Assembly (NCBI GenBank): GCA_963815185.1
Contig: CAWFGC010000005.1
Coordinates: forward strand, 1-64,000
Reading direction: 5' to 3'
DNA length: 64,000 nucleotides
Source: SHZL01 sp963815185
GTDB taxonomy: Bacteria > Pseudomonadota > Gammaproteobacteria > Xanthomonadales > SZUA-36
The number at the start of each line of letters is the position of its first letter. The stretch's first letter is position 1. The position numbers and the translations under genes are program-made. A model generated the notes under the pieces. It did no database searches. It had not been told where the DNA came from and worked only from the letters and a program-made list of their open reading frames with translations. Below are positions 16,766-25,038 of this stretch, piece by piece.

Positions 16766-19198
16766 CAGCCTCGTCGGACTTTCAATTTCACTGCGCGGAA
16801 AATCATCGACCTCGATCACCTCCCGGCCGGCTTCCTGCGCCAGGCGAACGAGCGCCGCTTGCTCCTCCGAAATGACACCACTTTCCACTGCTCGCTGCAC
16901 CAGGTCCTTGTAGTTTGCGAACGTAACATGCTCTTTGAGCGCATTGCGCACGGCATTTTCAGCATTGGAAGAAGTCAGCGCCAAATGGAAAGCGGTATGC
17001 AGTTTGCCGGCCGCATCGTCCTCGTCCGAAATGTAGACACCGGCCACCAGCCGGTCGCGGCTGTCGTTTTCAGATAACAGCAGCCGGGCCACGGCTTTGC
17101 CGGTATCGTCCGAGGGTTGGCGGTAGGGCATGCCCAGAGGGAATACGAGCCACTTCACCAGGCTGCCGACACCTGGTAAGGGAAAATTCTGCAAAACACC
17201 TCGCAGGCTTGTCTGGATCGCGTACAGGCTGTCATCCATGGCCCAGCGCACCAGAGGCAGGTCTTCCGCCGGGCGGCCCTGATCTTCAAAGCGTTTCAAA
17301 ACTGCGCTGGCCAGGTACAAATGAATCAGTGCATCGGCCAGACGGCCGGACAGTTTTTCCTTGAATTTGAATTGGCCGCCCAGCGTGACCAGCACCAGGT
17401 CCGCGGTAAAACCAAACGCCGCGCACATGCGGCTGAGCTGCCGGAAATAGGCAGCGGTCGGCCCCCTGACCGGAGACAGGGCCAGCAGTCCACCGCTCAA
17501 CCCCAGGGTCAGCGAGCGCACCAGATTGCTGATGATGTGACCAACATGGGCAAACAGTGCATTGTCAAATGATTTGCGCGATCCAGGCTTGGGGTCTCTG
17601 GCCGCTTCGATTTCCTTCAAAAGCCAGGGATGGGCGCGTATCGCGCCCTGACCAAAAATAATCAGGGAACGGGTGAGGATGTTTGCTCCTTCAACCGTGA
17701 TCGAGATCGGAACGGCCTGATAGGCATGGGCAAGGTAATTCGAGGGGCCGGTAATAATGCCTTTGCCGCCATGAATGTCCATCGCATCATTCATGCAGAC
17801 CCGGTTCCCCTCGGTAAGCTGATATTTCACGATGGCGGTGAGAACGGCAGGCCGGTGACCCTGGTCCAGCGCAACCAGGGTTAGCTGACGGGCCGCATCC
17901 ATTCGGTAGGTGTACCCACCAATTCTCGCCAGCGGTTCCTCGATGCCCTCGAAATGCCCTATCGGTGTGTTGAATTGCTTGCGGATACGGGCGTAGGCAC
18001 CAGACATCAATGCGGCCATCTTGCCGCCGGCCACGCCCAGGGCCGGCAGTGAAATGGCGCGGCCGGCCGCCAGACTCTGCATTAACATGCGCCAACCCTG
18101 GCCGATGTGTTCCTGCCCGCCGATAACCCATTCCATCGGGATGAACACATCCCGGCCCCGAGTGGGACCGTTCATGAATACGGCTCCAATTGGCATATGA
18201 CGATTGCCGATTTCCACGCCTGGTGTCGTTGCCGGTATCAGCGCACAGGTGATCCCAAGCTCTTCTTCACCACCGAGCAATCCGTCCGGGTCTAGTGCTT
18301 TGAAGGCCAAGCCGACCAGCGTGGCCACCGGCGCCAAAGTGATGTAGCGCTTGTTCCAATTGAGCTTGAGCCCGAGTACCTCTTTACCCTCGTGCGTGCC
18401 TTTGCACACGATACCGGTGTCCACCATGCTGGCTGCGTCCGAGCCGGCGGAAGGGGAGGTCAGGGCAAAACAAGGAATCTCCTCGCCGCTGGCCAGGCGC
18501 GGAAGGTAGTATTTCTTTTGCTCGTCGGTGCCGAAATGCAGCAGCAGTTCGCCCGGGCCCAGGGAGTTGGGCACCATGACCGTCACCGCCGCAGTGAGAT
18601 TGCGGCTGGCGAGTTTCATCACGACGGCGGAATTGCCTTGGGCGGAAAACCCCAGTCCGCCATAGGCTTCCGGAATGATCATGCTGAAGAAACGGTTTTC
18701 GCGAATGAAGCGCCACGCTTTCTCGGGTAAATTGCGGTAGGTGCCACATATTTTCCAGTCGTCGAGCATGCGGCACAATTCATCCACCGGGCCGTCGATG
18801 AAATCCTGTTCTTCCTTGCTCAGGAAGGGCTCGGGATTCTTCAACAGGGAACGCCAGCGGGGCCGGCCGGAGAATATTTCCGCCTCCCACCAGACCGTGC
18901 CGGCATCCAGCGCTTCCTGTTCGGTTGCCGATACAGCGGGCATGACTTTGCGGAACAAACTGTAGACACGGTCGCTGATCAACAGCCGCCGCAGTGGTTT
19001 GACCGCAAACCCCATCAAGGTTACGGCAACGATGCCGTTGGCAAATCTGAACCAACTGGGCACGTAAAAAAGATGGCGCAGCTCGGTCCAGGTTATGGTC
19101 AGGACGACCATAATGGCCATGGCGACAAGCAGGGATACGCGGTTATAAGCCAGCAGCAGCAGCGTGACGATCAGGACCACAGTGAACAGGATTTCCAT
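16619..19198 (-). CDS. fadE: FadE-type acyl-CoA dehydrogenase
   Basis: 859 residues; FadE proteins are about 815-830. It performs the first, FAD-dependent step of fatty-acid beta-oxidation. N-terminal membrane helices (LFTVVLIVTLLLLAYNRV and LVAMAIMVVLTITW) precede the dehydrogenase core: IIPEAYGGLGFSAQGNS, CFALTSPSAGSDAASM, RKQFNTPIGHFEGIEEPLAR, DIHGGKGIITGPSNYLAHAY and VEGANILTRSLIIFGQGA. A C-terminal DUF1974 domain follows. The expected end is just after VIEVDDF (about 16,800). The open frame runs on for about 50 odd residues across the 3' end of the phospholipase gene. One extra base near 16,770-16,800 would make it stop at 16762-16764, so the true end is probably there. Confidence 0.92.
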   Translation of the reverse strand: MEILFTVVLIVTLLLLAYNRVSLLVAMAIMVVLTITWTELRHLFYVPSWFRFANGIVAVTLMGFAVKPLRRLLISDRVYSLFRKVMPAVSATEQEALDAGTVWWEAEIFSGRPRWRSLLKNPEPFLSKEEQDFIDGPVDELCRMLDDWKICGTYRNLPEKAWRFIRENRFFSMIIPEAYGGLGFSAQGNSAVVMKLASRNLTAAVTVMVPNSLGPGELLLHFGTDEQKKYYLPRLASGEEIPCFALTSPSAGSDAASMVDTGIVCKGTHEGKEVLGLKLNWNKRYITLAPVATLVGLAFKALDPDGLLGGEEELGITCALIPATTPGVEIGNRHMPIGAVFMNGPTRGRDVFIPMEWVIGGQEHIGQGWRMLMQSLAAGRAISLPALGVAGGKMAALMSGAYARIRKQFNTPIGHFEGIEEPLARIGGYTYRMDAARQLTLVALDQGHRPAVLTAIVKYQLTEGNRVCMNDAMDIHGGKGIITGPSNYLAHAYQAVPISITVEGANILTRSLIIFGQGAIRAHPWLLKEIEAARDPKPGSRKSFDNALFAHVGHIISNLVRSLTLGLSGGLLALSPVRGPTAAYFRQLSRMCAAFGFTADLVLVTLGGQFKFKEKLSGRLADALIHLYLASAVLKRFEDQGRPAEDLPLVRWAMDDSLYAIQTSLRGVLQNFPLPGVGSLVKWLVFPLGMPYRQPSDDTGKAVARLLLSENDSRDRLVAGVYISDEDDAAGKLHTAFHLALTSSNAENAVRNALKEHVTFANYKDLVQRAVESGVISEEQAALVRLAQEAGREVIEVDDFPRSEIESPTRLLGSKEGAELLFHRQAIAIAQGDQFLAICRFEQQIAGQPPVISPSPQAA

Positions 19199-19399
19199 AC
19201 TTCGGCCTCGCGGTGATCGGGCAATGCTTTGCAGGCATGATTATAATGGAGTGCCGTGCGTTCGGCTTCGACTGCGGTCATGATCAGCGGCAAAGCGAGT
19301 TCTGAGCTTGAGCGGACGCCATTTCGCGGGTCAATGGGGTCGTCGGCCGCATTGCGCGCCGCTTGACATAGCCGTAGAATTCATCGGGTTTATCCACCC

Positions 19400-19420
19400 T
19401 TGATGATTTTAATCATCCAA
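19400..19420. promoter_or_regulatory. dyad upstream of ndk
   Basis: TTGATGATT and AATCATCCAA flank two bases, an almost perfect inverted repeat in an AT-rich block. A TATAAT hexamer follows at 19438-19443, only about 20 bp before the ndk start. The dyad could be an operator or a weak terminator; no matching -35 was found. Confidence 0.25.
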
Positions 19421-19450
19421 AAGCTTTATTTAATAATTATAATTAGTTAC

Positions 19451-19456
19451 AAGGAG
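19451..19456 (+). promoter_or_regulatory. ribosome-binding site fixing the TTG start of ndk
   Basis: AAGGAG lies 7 bp before the TTG at 19464. No in-frame ATG exists nearby, and homology to Ndk (SIERTLSIIKPDAV) begins exactly there, so this site decides the non-ATG start. Confidence 0.8.
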
Positions 19457-19463
19457 TTTTTAA

Positions 19464-19889
19464 TTGTCTATCGAGAGAACACTTTCGATCATCAAACCAG
19501 ACGCGGTGGCCAAGGACGTCATTGGTGAAATATACACACGCTTTGAACAGGCGGGATTGAAAATTATTGCCGCTCGCATGGAGCAGCTGAATCGGAAACA
19601 GGCGGAGAAGTTCTATGCCGTTCATCGGGAGCGCCCGTTTTTTGCCGAGTTGGTCGAATTCATGACTTCGGGGCCGGTGATGATACAGGTGCTCGAAGGT
19701 GAAAATGCCATTGCGCGTAACCGGCAGTTGATGGGGGCCACCAATCCCAACGAAGCTGCCCCGGGCACCATCCGCGCCGACTTTGCCCAAAGTATTCAGG
19801 CCAATGCGGTCCATGGATCGGACGCGACGGAAACCGCGCGGTTCGAAATCGCCTGTTTTTTCGGCGAAGACGATATTTTTTCCCGCTGA
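19464..19889 (+). CDS. ndk: nucleoside diphosphate kinase
   Basis: 141 residues, family standard. It transfers the gamma-phosphate of ATP to NDPs through a phosphohistidine. IERTLSIIKPDAV opens the fold. The family GNxxHGSD signature is present as NAVHGSDATETARFEIACFF, and its His is the phosphorylated residue. The substrate-loop stretch GATNPNEAAPGTIRADFAQS is also present. It starts with TTG, supported by AAGGAG at 19451-19456. It heads the conserved gammaproteobacterial run ndk-rlmN-pilW-rodZ-(ispG)-hisS-yfgM-bamB-der. Confidence 0.97.
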   Translation: MSIERTLSIIKPDAVAKDVIGEIYTRFEQAGLKIIAARMEQLNRKQAEKFYAVHRERPFFAELVEFMTSGPVMIQVLEGENAIARNRQLMGATNPNEAAPGTIRADFAQSIQANAVHGSDATETARFEIACFFGEDDIFSR

Positions 19890-19913
19890 GCAGGATTGCT
19901 AACAGTTCCCACC

Positions 19914-21017
19914 ATGCCTGGCACCGCTACCCACATCAATTTGCTTGACCTGGATTTGGACCATTTACGGGACTTTTTTGTCTCGATGAGTGAGCCGCCA
20001 TTCCGTGCCGAACAGGTGCTGAAATGGATATATCATTCCGGAGTTACCGATTTTGCACAGATGACCAATCTCGGTATCGAACTGCGCCAGCGGTTGGCCC
20101 GGCTCGCGGTAATCGAACCACCACGAATTCTCCGCCACCAGCAGTCCGGCGATGGAACCGTCAAATGGTTGATGGGTTTCGGCGGGGGCAACGCGATCGA
20201 GACCGTGTTCATTCCGGAGCCCAAACGAGGAACCTTGTGCATTTCCTCGCAGGTGGGTTGCGCTCTGAACTGCTCATTTTGTTCCACTGGCGCCCAGGGC
20301 TTTAGCCGCAATCTCACTGCCGGCGAGATCATCGGTCAAGTCTGGCAGGCGGCAAATGCGCTGGGCCACGAGCGCAACGGCATAAGGCGCATCACCAATG
20401 TGGTCTTCATGGGTATGGGCGAACCTTTGCTCAATTTCGATGCCGTTCTGCCGGCCCTGTCTTTGTTGCGCGATGATCTGGGATTTGGCTTGGCATCCAG
20501 GCGCGTGACGGTCTCGACCGCAGGCCTGGTGCCGGGCATCGACCGGTTGCGCGATTCCATCGACGTAGCACTGGCCGTTTCTCTGCACGCGCCGGAAGAT
20601 GAACTGCGCGAGCAACTGGTCCCGCTCAATCGCAAATATCCCATTGCCGAGCTAATGGCCGCCTGCGCGCGTTATGTTTCCGATAAGCACAAACGCAGCG
20701 TGACATTCGAATATACCCTGATGGATGGGATCAATGACCATCCTGAGCATGCGCGCAGGCTGGTGAAGTTATTGCGCAAATTGCCGAGCAAACTCAATTT
20801 GATCCCGTTCAATGCCTTTCCCGGCACGCAATATCGTTGCTCATCACCGCAACGCATTCAGGAGTTTCAGTCAATCGTGATGGCCGGCGGCCTGATTGCG
20901 ACCGTGAGGAAAACACGCGGGCACGACATCGATGCGGCCTGTGGTCAGCTTATTGGTAAGGTGCTGGACCGTACTCGCCGCAGCCAGCAATTGCGCGATC
21001 AACGGGTACCCGCATGA
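19914..21017 (+). CDS. rlmN: 23S rRNA/tRNA m2A methyltransferase RlmN
   Basis: 367 residues from ATG 19914 (TTG 19896 is a possible longer start). RlmN is a radical-SAM enzyme that methylates C2 of A2503 in 23S rRNA and A37 in some tRNAs. The radical SAM CxxxCxxC is C116-C120-C123 (CALNCSFCSTG). FMGMGEPLLNFD, RVTVSTAGLVPGI and AVSLHAPEDELREQLVPLNR are family-typical. The acceptor Cys near the C-terminus is in TVRKTRGHDIDAACGQL. It is 24 bp after ndk, and its stop overlaps the pilW start (ATGA). Confidence 0.96.
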   Translation: MPGTATHINLLDLDLDHLRDFFVSMSEPPFRAEQVLKWIYHSGVTDFAQMTNLGIELRQRLARLAVIEPPRILRHQQSGDGTVKWLMGFGGGNAIETVFIPEPKRGTLCISSQVGCALNCSFCSTGAQGFSRNLTAGEIIGQVWQAANALGHERNGIRRITNVVFMGMGEPLLNFDAVLPALSLLRDDLGFGLASRRVTVSTAGLVPGIDRLRDSIDVALAVSLHAPEDELREQLVPLNRKYPIAELMAACARYVSDKHKRSVTFEYTLMDGINDHPEHARRLVKLLRKLPSKLNLIPFNAFPGTQYRCSSPQRIQEFQSIVMAGGLIATVRKTRGHDIDAACGQLIGKVLDRTRRSQQLRDQRVPA

Positions 21018-21790
21018 ATACAAGCCACGCCATCAGGCTGGCAGCAACGCTGCTGCTGAGCGCCTTGTTGTTGACCGGGTGCGGTTCGGGTTCAACGCTG
21101 ACCAAGAATGCGGATGAACCCAGCAAGGGGCGAAAAGCAGCAGAGACCAATGCGTCACTTGGCCGGCAGTACATGGATCGCGGTCAGTATGAGGTGGCGC
21201 TGGAAAAACTCAAGCGCGCTGTGGCGTATGACAAGACGTATGCGCCCGCTCACACCTTGCTCGGCGTGCTTTATGAAACCCTCGGACAAAAGGACCAGGC
21301 CTTTGAAGAGTATCGCCTGGCGGTTCGCTACGATCCCACCGACGGTGATGTGAACAATAACTACGCCGTGTTCCTGTGCGGCAAGAACAAGAGGGAAGAA
21401 GCAGACCGGTATTTTCAGACAGCCATGAAGGATCCTTTCTATTCCACCCCGGCAGTCGTCTATGGCAATGCGGGGCTTTGTGCGCTTGGTGCGAATAATC
21501 TGGACAAAGCCGAGAGATATTTGCGACAATCCCTTGAATATGATGCGAAATTTGCTTCAGCATTGCTGCCGATGGCGGATTTGAGCTACCGCAAGGGCGC
21601 TTATTTGCCTGCCAGGGCATTTTTGCAACGCTTCGAAGCCGTTAGTGAAAGCGATGCTCGAAGCCTGCTGTTGGGCTATCGCATCGAAAGCGCACTCGGT
21701 GATGCTGCGGCGTCAAGTCGCTATAAACATGATCTATTGAGCCGGTTTCCTGATTCAGTTGAGGCCTCGCAGGCCAGGGAAAAGAATTGA
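21014..21790 (+). CDS. pilW: type IV pilus biogenesis lipoprotein PilW/PilF
   Basis: 258 residues. A lipoprotein signal ends at the lipobox LLLTGC (residues about 19-24). Tetratricopeptide repeats follow: LGRQYMDRGQYEVALEKLKR, AYAPAHTLLGVLYETLG-type helices, NNYAVFLCGKNKREEADRYF and AGLCALGANNLDKAERYLRQ. This outer-membrane pilotin localises and multimerises the PilQ secretin. Overlap of 4 bp with rlmN and 10 bp spacing to rodZ indicate one operon. The name follows the Pseudomonas/Neisseria usage. Confidence 0.9.
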   Translation: MNTSHAIRLAATLLLSALLLTGCGSGSTLTKNADEPSKGRKAAETNASLGRQYMDRGQYEVALEKLKRAVAYDKTYAPAHTLLGVLYETLGQKDQAFEEYRLAVRYDPTDGDVNNNYAVFLCGKNKREEADRYFQTAMKDPFYSTPAVVYGNAGLCALGANNLDKAERYLRQSLEYDAKFASALLPMADLSYRKGAYLPARAFLQRFEAVSESDARSLLLGYRIESALGDAAASSRYKHDLLSRFPDSVEASQAREKN

Positions 21791-21800
21791 GGAAAAGACA

Positions 21801-22787
21801 TTGACTACCGAAATACAACCTGAATTGATCCCGATGGGTGTCGGTGACATCCTTCGAAGTGCACGCGAAAAACGCGGTTGGTCCCTGGAAATGATCGCCC
21901 AGGATATCAAGGTCAGGCCGGAAGTCCTGCGCTCGATCGAGGCGGGTGATACCGGTCATATCCCCTCGGTGTATCTGAAAGGCTACATCCGCAGTTATGC
22001 GCGCCAGTTGGGCATTCAACAAAGCCTGATAGAGGAGCACGTGGCAGGTGCACAGGGGCATGAGCCTGCCGTTCAGTCGGTTTTTGAAAAAGGCTTGCCG
22101 CGCAACAAATTCGATCGTTGGTTCAAGGCCAGTAGCTATGTGCTGGCTTCGGCAGTGGTTATCGCTTTGGTTTGGCAGTTCACCACTGAAGCCGTGCGTT
22201 TTTCCCAGGGTGATCCTTTGTTGCGTCCGGCACAGGTGGATGGCAGTCCGTCCGCTTCATCCCAGACAGACACGGACCAGGCTGACATCAATCCGCTGCC
22301 CGGAACAGAAACAGCGCCGGCCAAGACACATCTGCGGGCCTCGATTGCTTCCATGAACATGGCCGAGGAGCAAACCATTACGCAGCGCCCGATGGTTGCT
22401 GAAGGCGCCTGGGCAGCCATCGGCAATCGTGACACGGCCGGCAGCACTCCGGATTCCTTGCCTCATGGAACCGAGGCGCTGGAAGTAATTACGTCAGCGG
22501 ATAGCTGGGTGGAAATAGTCGACGGCAAAGGCAAACAAATCGAAATGGATTTGCTGCGTGCAGGCAGTAAACGGACCTATAACGGAGCTGCACCGTTTCG
22601 TTTATTGCTCGGGCGCGCATCTTCCGTGGAAGTATTCCACGATGGTGAAAAAGTCGACCTGGCTCCATACACCAGAGGCAATGTAGCCCGCCTTACCCTG
22701 GGTGCTGAAGAGAGTGCGCCAGAACCCGCTGCATCTCTTGATTCCGAATCATCTGCGAAGGATTTTACTGCACCGGACAAGAGCTAG
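21801..22787 (+). CDS. rodZ: RodZ-like cytoskeletal protein
   Basis: 328 residues. RodZ links MreB to the elongation machinery and governs rod shape. An N-terminal helix-turn-helix (ILRSAREKRGWSLEMIAQDI, VRPEVLRSIEAGD, VYLKGYIRSYARQLGI) is followed by a single membrane helix (SYVLASAVVIALVWQF). A low-complexity linker leads to the C-terminal DUF4115 beta domain (ITSADSWVEIVDGKGKQIEM, APFRLLLGRASSVEVFHDGE). I chose the TTG at 21801 because GAGGAAAA (21789-21796) precedes it; the open frame upstream lies inside pilW. The next gene is hisS, whereas ispG normally stands between. Confidence 0.9.
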   Translation: MTTEIQPELIPMGVGDILRSAREKRGWSLEMIAQDIKVRPEVLRSIEAGDTGHIPSVYLKGYIRSYARQLGIQQSLIEEHVAGAQGHEPAVQSVFEKGLPRNKFDRWFKASSYVLASAVVIALVWQFTTEAVRFSQGDPLLRPAQVDGSPSASSQTDTDQADINPLPGTETAPAKTHLRASIASMNMAEEQTITQRPMVAEGAWAAIGNRDTAGSTPDSLPHGTEALEVITSADSWVEIVDGKGKQIEMDLLRAGSKRTYNGAAPFRLLLGRASSVEVFHDGEKVDLAPYTRGNVARLTLGAEESAPEPAASLDSESSAKDFTAPDKS

Positions 22788-22889
22788 TTCCCGTGATGCC
22801 GTTTTGCGAGCGGGTAATACAGGGGCGCCGGCAAGAATCTGGTTGCCAGGACATATCGATTCCACAACGCCCACCAGAGAGCATCAGGA

Positions 22890-24164
22890 TTGGCTTCAAC
22901 CATTAACTCAATTCGTGGAATGCACGACATTCTGCCTGCAGACTTGCCCAGTTGGCAAAAGCTGGAGCGCACGGTCAGGGATGTATTCGCGCGCTACGGT
23001 TTTGCTGAAATCAGGACACCTGTGGTCGAAAAAACCGAGGTGTTCACGCGGGCAATCGGCGCGGCAACCGACGTGGTCGAAAAGGAAATGTATTCCTTTG
23101 AAGACCGCAATGGTGACCATTTGAGCTTGCGTCCCGAGGGCACTGCCGGTGTCGTCCGCGCAATGTTGCAACACGGCCTGCTGTACGCGGCCCCGTTACG
23201 CCTGTGGTATTGCGGACCCATGTTTCGTCGCGAACGGCCCCAGAAGGGCCGCACGCGCCAGTTTCATCAGGTCGGTGCCGAGGTGTTTGGCGCAGTGGGG
23301 CCAGACATCGATGCAGAGTTATTGGCCCTGTGCCGGCGCACCTGGAACGAGTTGGGCATCGCCGGGTTGCGGCTGGAAATCAATTCCCTGGGGACGATGG
23401 TTGAGCGGCAGCATTACCGCGCGGTGCTGCATGACTATTTCGCCGCCAATCGTTCCCAACTGGATGCAGACAGTGTTCATCGGCTGAATCGCAACCCGCT
23501 GCGCATCATGGACAGTAAAACGCCATCCATGCGTGAGTTGATCGCTGCTGCGCCGTCGCTGCAAGATTACCTCGGCAAAGATTCCCGGGCGCACTTTGAC
23601 AAGCTGCGCCAATACCTGGAAACGCTCGGGGTGGAATACGTCGTCAATCCGAGGCTGGTGCGGGGCCTGGACTACTACAGCCATACCGTATTCGAATGGA
23701 TTACCGACCAGCTTGGCGCCCAGGGTACCGTTTGCGCGGGTGGCCGCTATGACGGCCTGGTTGAGTTACAAGGTGGCAAGCCCTGGCCCGGCATCGGTTT
23801 CGCCATGGGTCAGGAACGCCTGGTTGAACTCATGCGTTCCGCTGCGGCAATTACACCATTGCCACCGCATATCTACCTGGTGATGGTGGGCGACAAGACC
23901 ACTTCACACGGGCTCAAACTGGCGGAATCGCTGCGGCAGAAAATCCCATACTTGCGGCTTCAGATCAACCTGGGCGGGGGCAGCTTCAAGTCGCAGTTCA
24001 AAAGGGCGGATCGCAGTGGCGCTGAGCTGGCGCTGATTCTGGGGGAAGAAGAGTTGAGCCAGGCTGCGGTATCGATCAAGATTCTCCGGGCAGAGGAGGA
24101 ACAGGAGCGGCTTGGCCTGGACAGTCTGGCGCAGTGGCTGCTCGACCGCCTGCAGCCGGAGTGA
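22890..24164 (+). CDS. hisS: histidyl-tRNA synthetase
   Basis: 424 residues, normal for class II HisRS, which charges tRNA-His. Motif 1 region IRGMHDILPADLPSW and motif 2 FRRERPQKGRTRQFHQVGAE are present. The histidine-binding RGLDYYSHTVFEW and GTVCAGGRYDGL and motif 3 GIGFAMGQERLVEL follow. The start is TTG at 22890 (homology begins ASTINSIRGMHD), with only a weak CAGGA upstream. The 102 bp gap after rodZ holds no ispG remnant that I can detect. An inverted repeat at 24215-24233 follows. Confidence 0.96.
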   Translation: MASTINSIRGMHDILPADLPSWQKLERTVRDVFARYGFAEIRTPVVEKTEVFTRAIGAATDVVEKEMYSFEDRNGDHLSLRPEGTAGVVRAMLQHGLLYAAPLRLWYCGPMFRRERPQKGRTRQFHQVGAEVFGAVGPDIDAELLALCRRTWNELGIAGLRLEINSLGTMVERQHYRAVLHDYFAANRSQLDADSVHRLNRNPLRIMDSKTPSMRELIAAAPSLQDYLGKDSRAHFDKLRQYLETLGVEYVVNPRLVRGLDYYSHTVFEWITDQLGAQGTVCAGGRYDGLVELQGGKPWPGIGFAMGQERLVELMRSAAAITPLPPHIYLVMVGDKTTSHGLKLAESLRQKIPYLRLQINLGGGSFKSQFKRADRSGAELALILGEEELSQAAVSIKILRAEEEQERLGLDSLAQWLLDRLQPE

Positions 24165-24211
24165 AATTAATCTGTCTCAGCGCGGTCAATAATCCCGGCC
24201 TTTACCAATGC

Positions 24212-24238
24212 ATGACACGGGCAGCGCCCGTGTATAAT
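24212..24238 (+). promoter_or_regulatory. candidate promoter for yfgM-bamB
   Basis: TATAAT at 24233-24238 is a perfect -10. ATGACA at 24212-24217 is a 5/6 match to the -35 box, but with a short 15 bp spacer, and the spacer is the hairpin itself. Transcription would start near 24,245 and give a leader of about 135 nt. Confidence 0.45.
24215..24233. terminator. hairpin after hisS, next to a -10 box
   Basis: ACACGGGC-AGC-GCCCGTGT is a perfect 8 bp stem with a 3-base loop, 51 bp after the hisS stop. No T-run follows. It directly abuts TATAAT, so it could be a weak terminator of hisS or an operator for the yfgM promoter. Confidence 0.45.
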
Positions 24239-24244
24239 TGAGCC

Positions 24245-24290
24245 GAGGTTGCCTGCGAGCAACCTTGGGCAAGCCACCAACCCGGGTTGG
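24245..24290 (+). other. two hairpins in the yfgM leader
   Basis: AGGTTGC (24246-24252) pairs with GCAACCT (24259-24265) around a 6-base loop. CCAACCCGGGTTGG (24277-24290) is a perfect palindrome. Both lie in the 214 bp hisS-yfgM gap just downstream of the -10 box. I recognise no named riboswitch or sRNA. Confidence 0.4.
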
Positions 24291-24378
24291 GTAAGCGAGA
24301 CACCTTTGTACCCCTAGCTGCACTGACTATTGTCGCTGCAGTCACCGTTGCATAATTTCGAGGAAAAGTGAGTCAAAT

Positions 24379-25038
24379 ATGGTTGAGATTTATGACGCCC
24401 ATGAACAGGGCGAAGTCGTCAAGAAGTGGCTGCAGGAAAACGGCAGCGCCATCATTATGGGGCTCGTGATTGCATTCGGCGGATTGTTTGGATTCAAGCA
24501 GTGGCAAGCCTGGCAGATCAACAACAAGCAGCAGGCCTATGCTGAATTCGAAGGAATGAACCAGTTTCTCTCGGCGGGCCAACTCGATGCCGCCATGGCT
24601 GATTTCCAGAATTTGCAGGACAAGCACGCAAAATCGCCGTATGCATCGTTGGCGGCTTTGGAAATGGGCCGGGCGAGGATGGAATCCAAGCAATCGGATC
24701 TCGCCATCAAGCACTACCGATTTGTCCTTGAGAACGGCCGGCCTAAAGCCATCCGCGTGATTGCGCGAGAACGACTGGCACGCCTGCTGCTGGATCAGGG
24801 CAAGGCCGAGGAAGCACTGAAGATCATCGATGGTGAACCTGAACTCAGCGGATTCGAGGCGCGTTTTGCTGAAACCCGCGGCGACATCCTGACTGCATTG
24901 GACCGCAAACAGGATGCCATCGCAGCCTACCAAAAAGCACTGGATTCGCTGGAAGCCGGAACCGGAGATCGTGACACCCTGGTGTTGAAATTGGAATCTC
25001 TGGGCGTCGTGTCAGGCGAGCAGGCATCTGCGTCATGA
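24379..25038 (+). CDS. yfgM: YfgM family inner-membrane TPR protein
   Basis: 219 residues. A short cytoplasmic N-terminus (EIYDAHEQGEVVKKWLQENG) precedes one membrane helix (IIMGLVIAFGGLFGFKQW) and a periplasmic tetratricopeptide domain (YASLAALEMGRARMESKQSD, RVIARERLARLLLDQGKAEE). YfgM is an ancillary SecYEG/PpiD-associated chaperone that helps envelope protein traffic. Its overlap with bamB (ATGA at 25035) and the typical gene order support the call. Confidence 0.92.
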   Translation: MVEIYDAHEQGEVVKKWLQENGSAIIMGLVIAFGGLFGFKQWQAWQINNKQQAYAEFEGMNQFLSAGQLDAAMADFQNLQDKHAKSPYASLAALEMGRARMESKQSDLAIKHYRFVLENGRPKAIRVIARERLARLLLDQGKAEEALKIIDGEPELSGFEARFAETRGDILTALDRKQDAIAAYQKALDSLEAGTGDRDTLVLKLESLGVVSGEQASAS

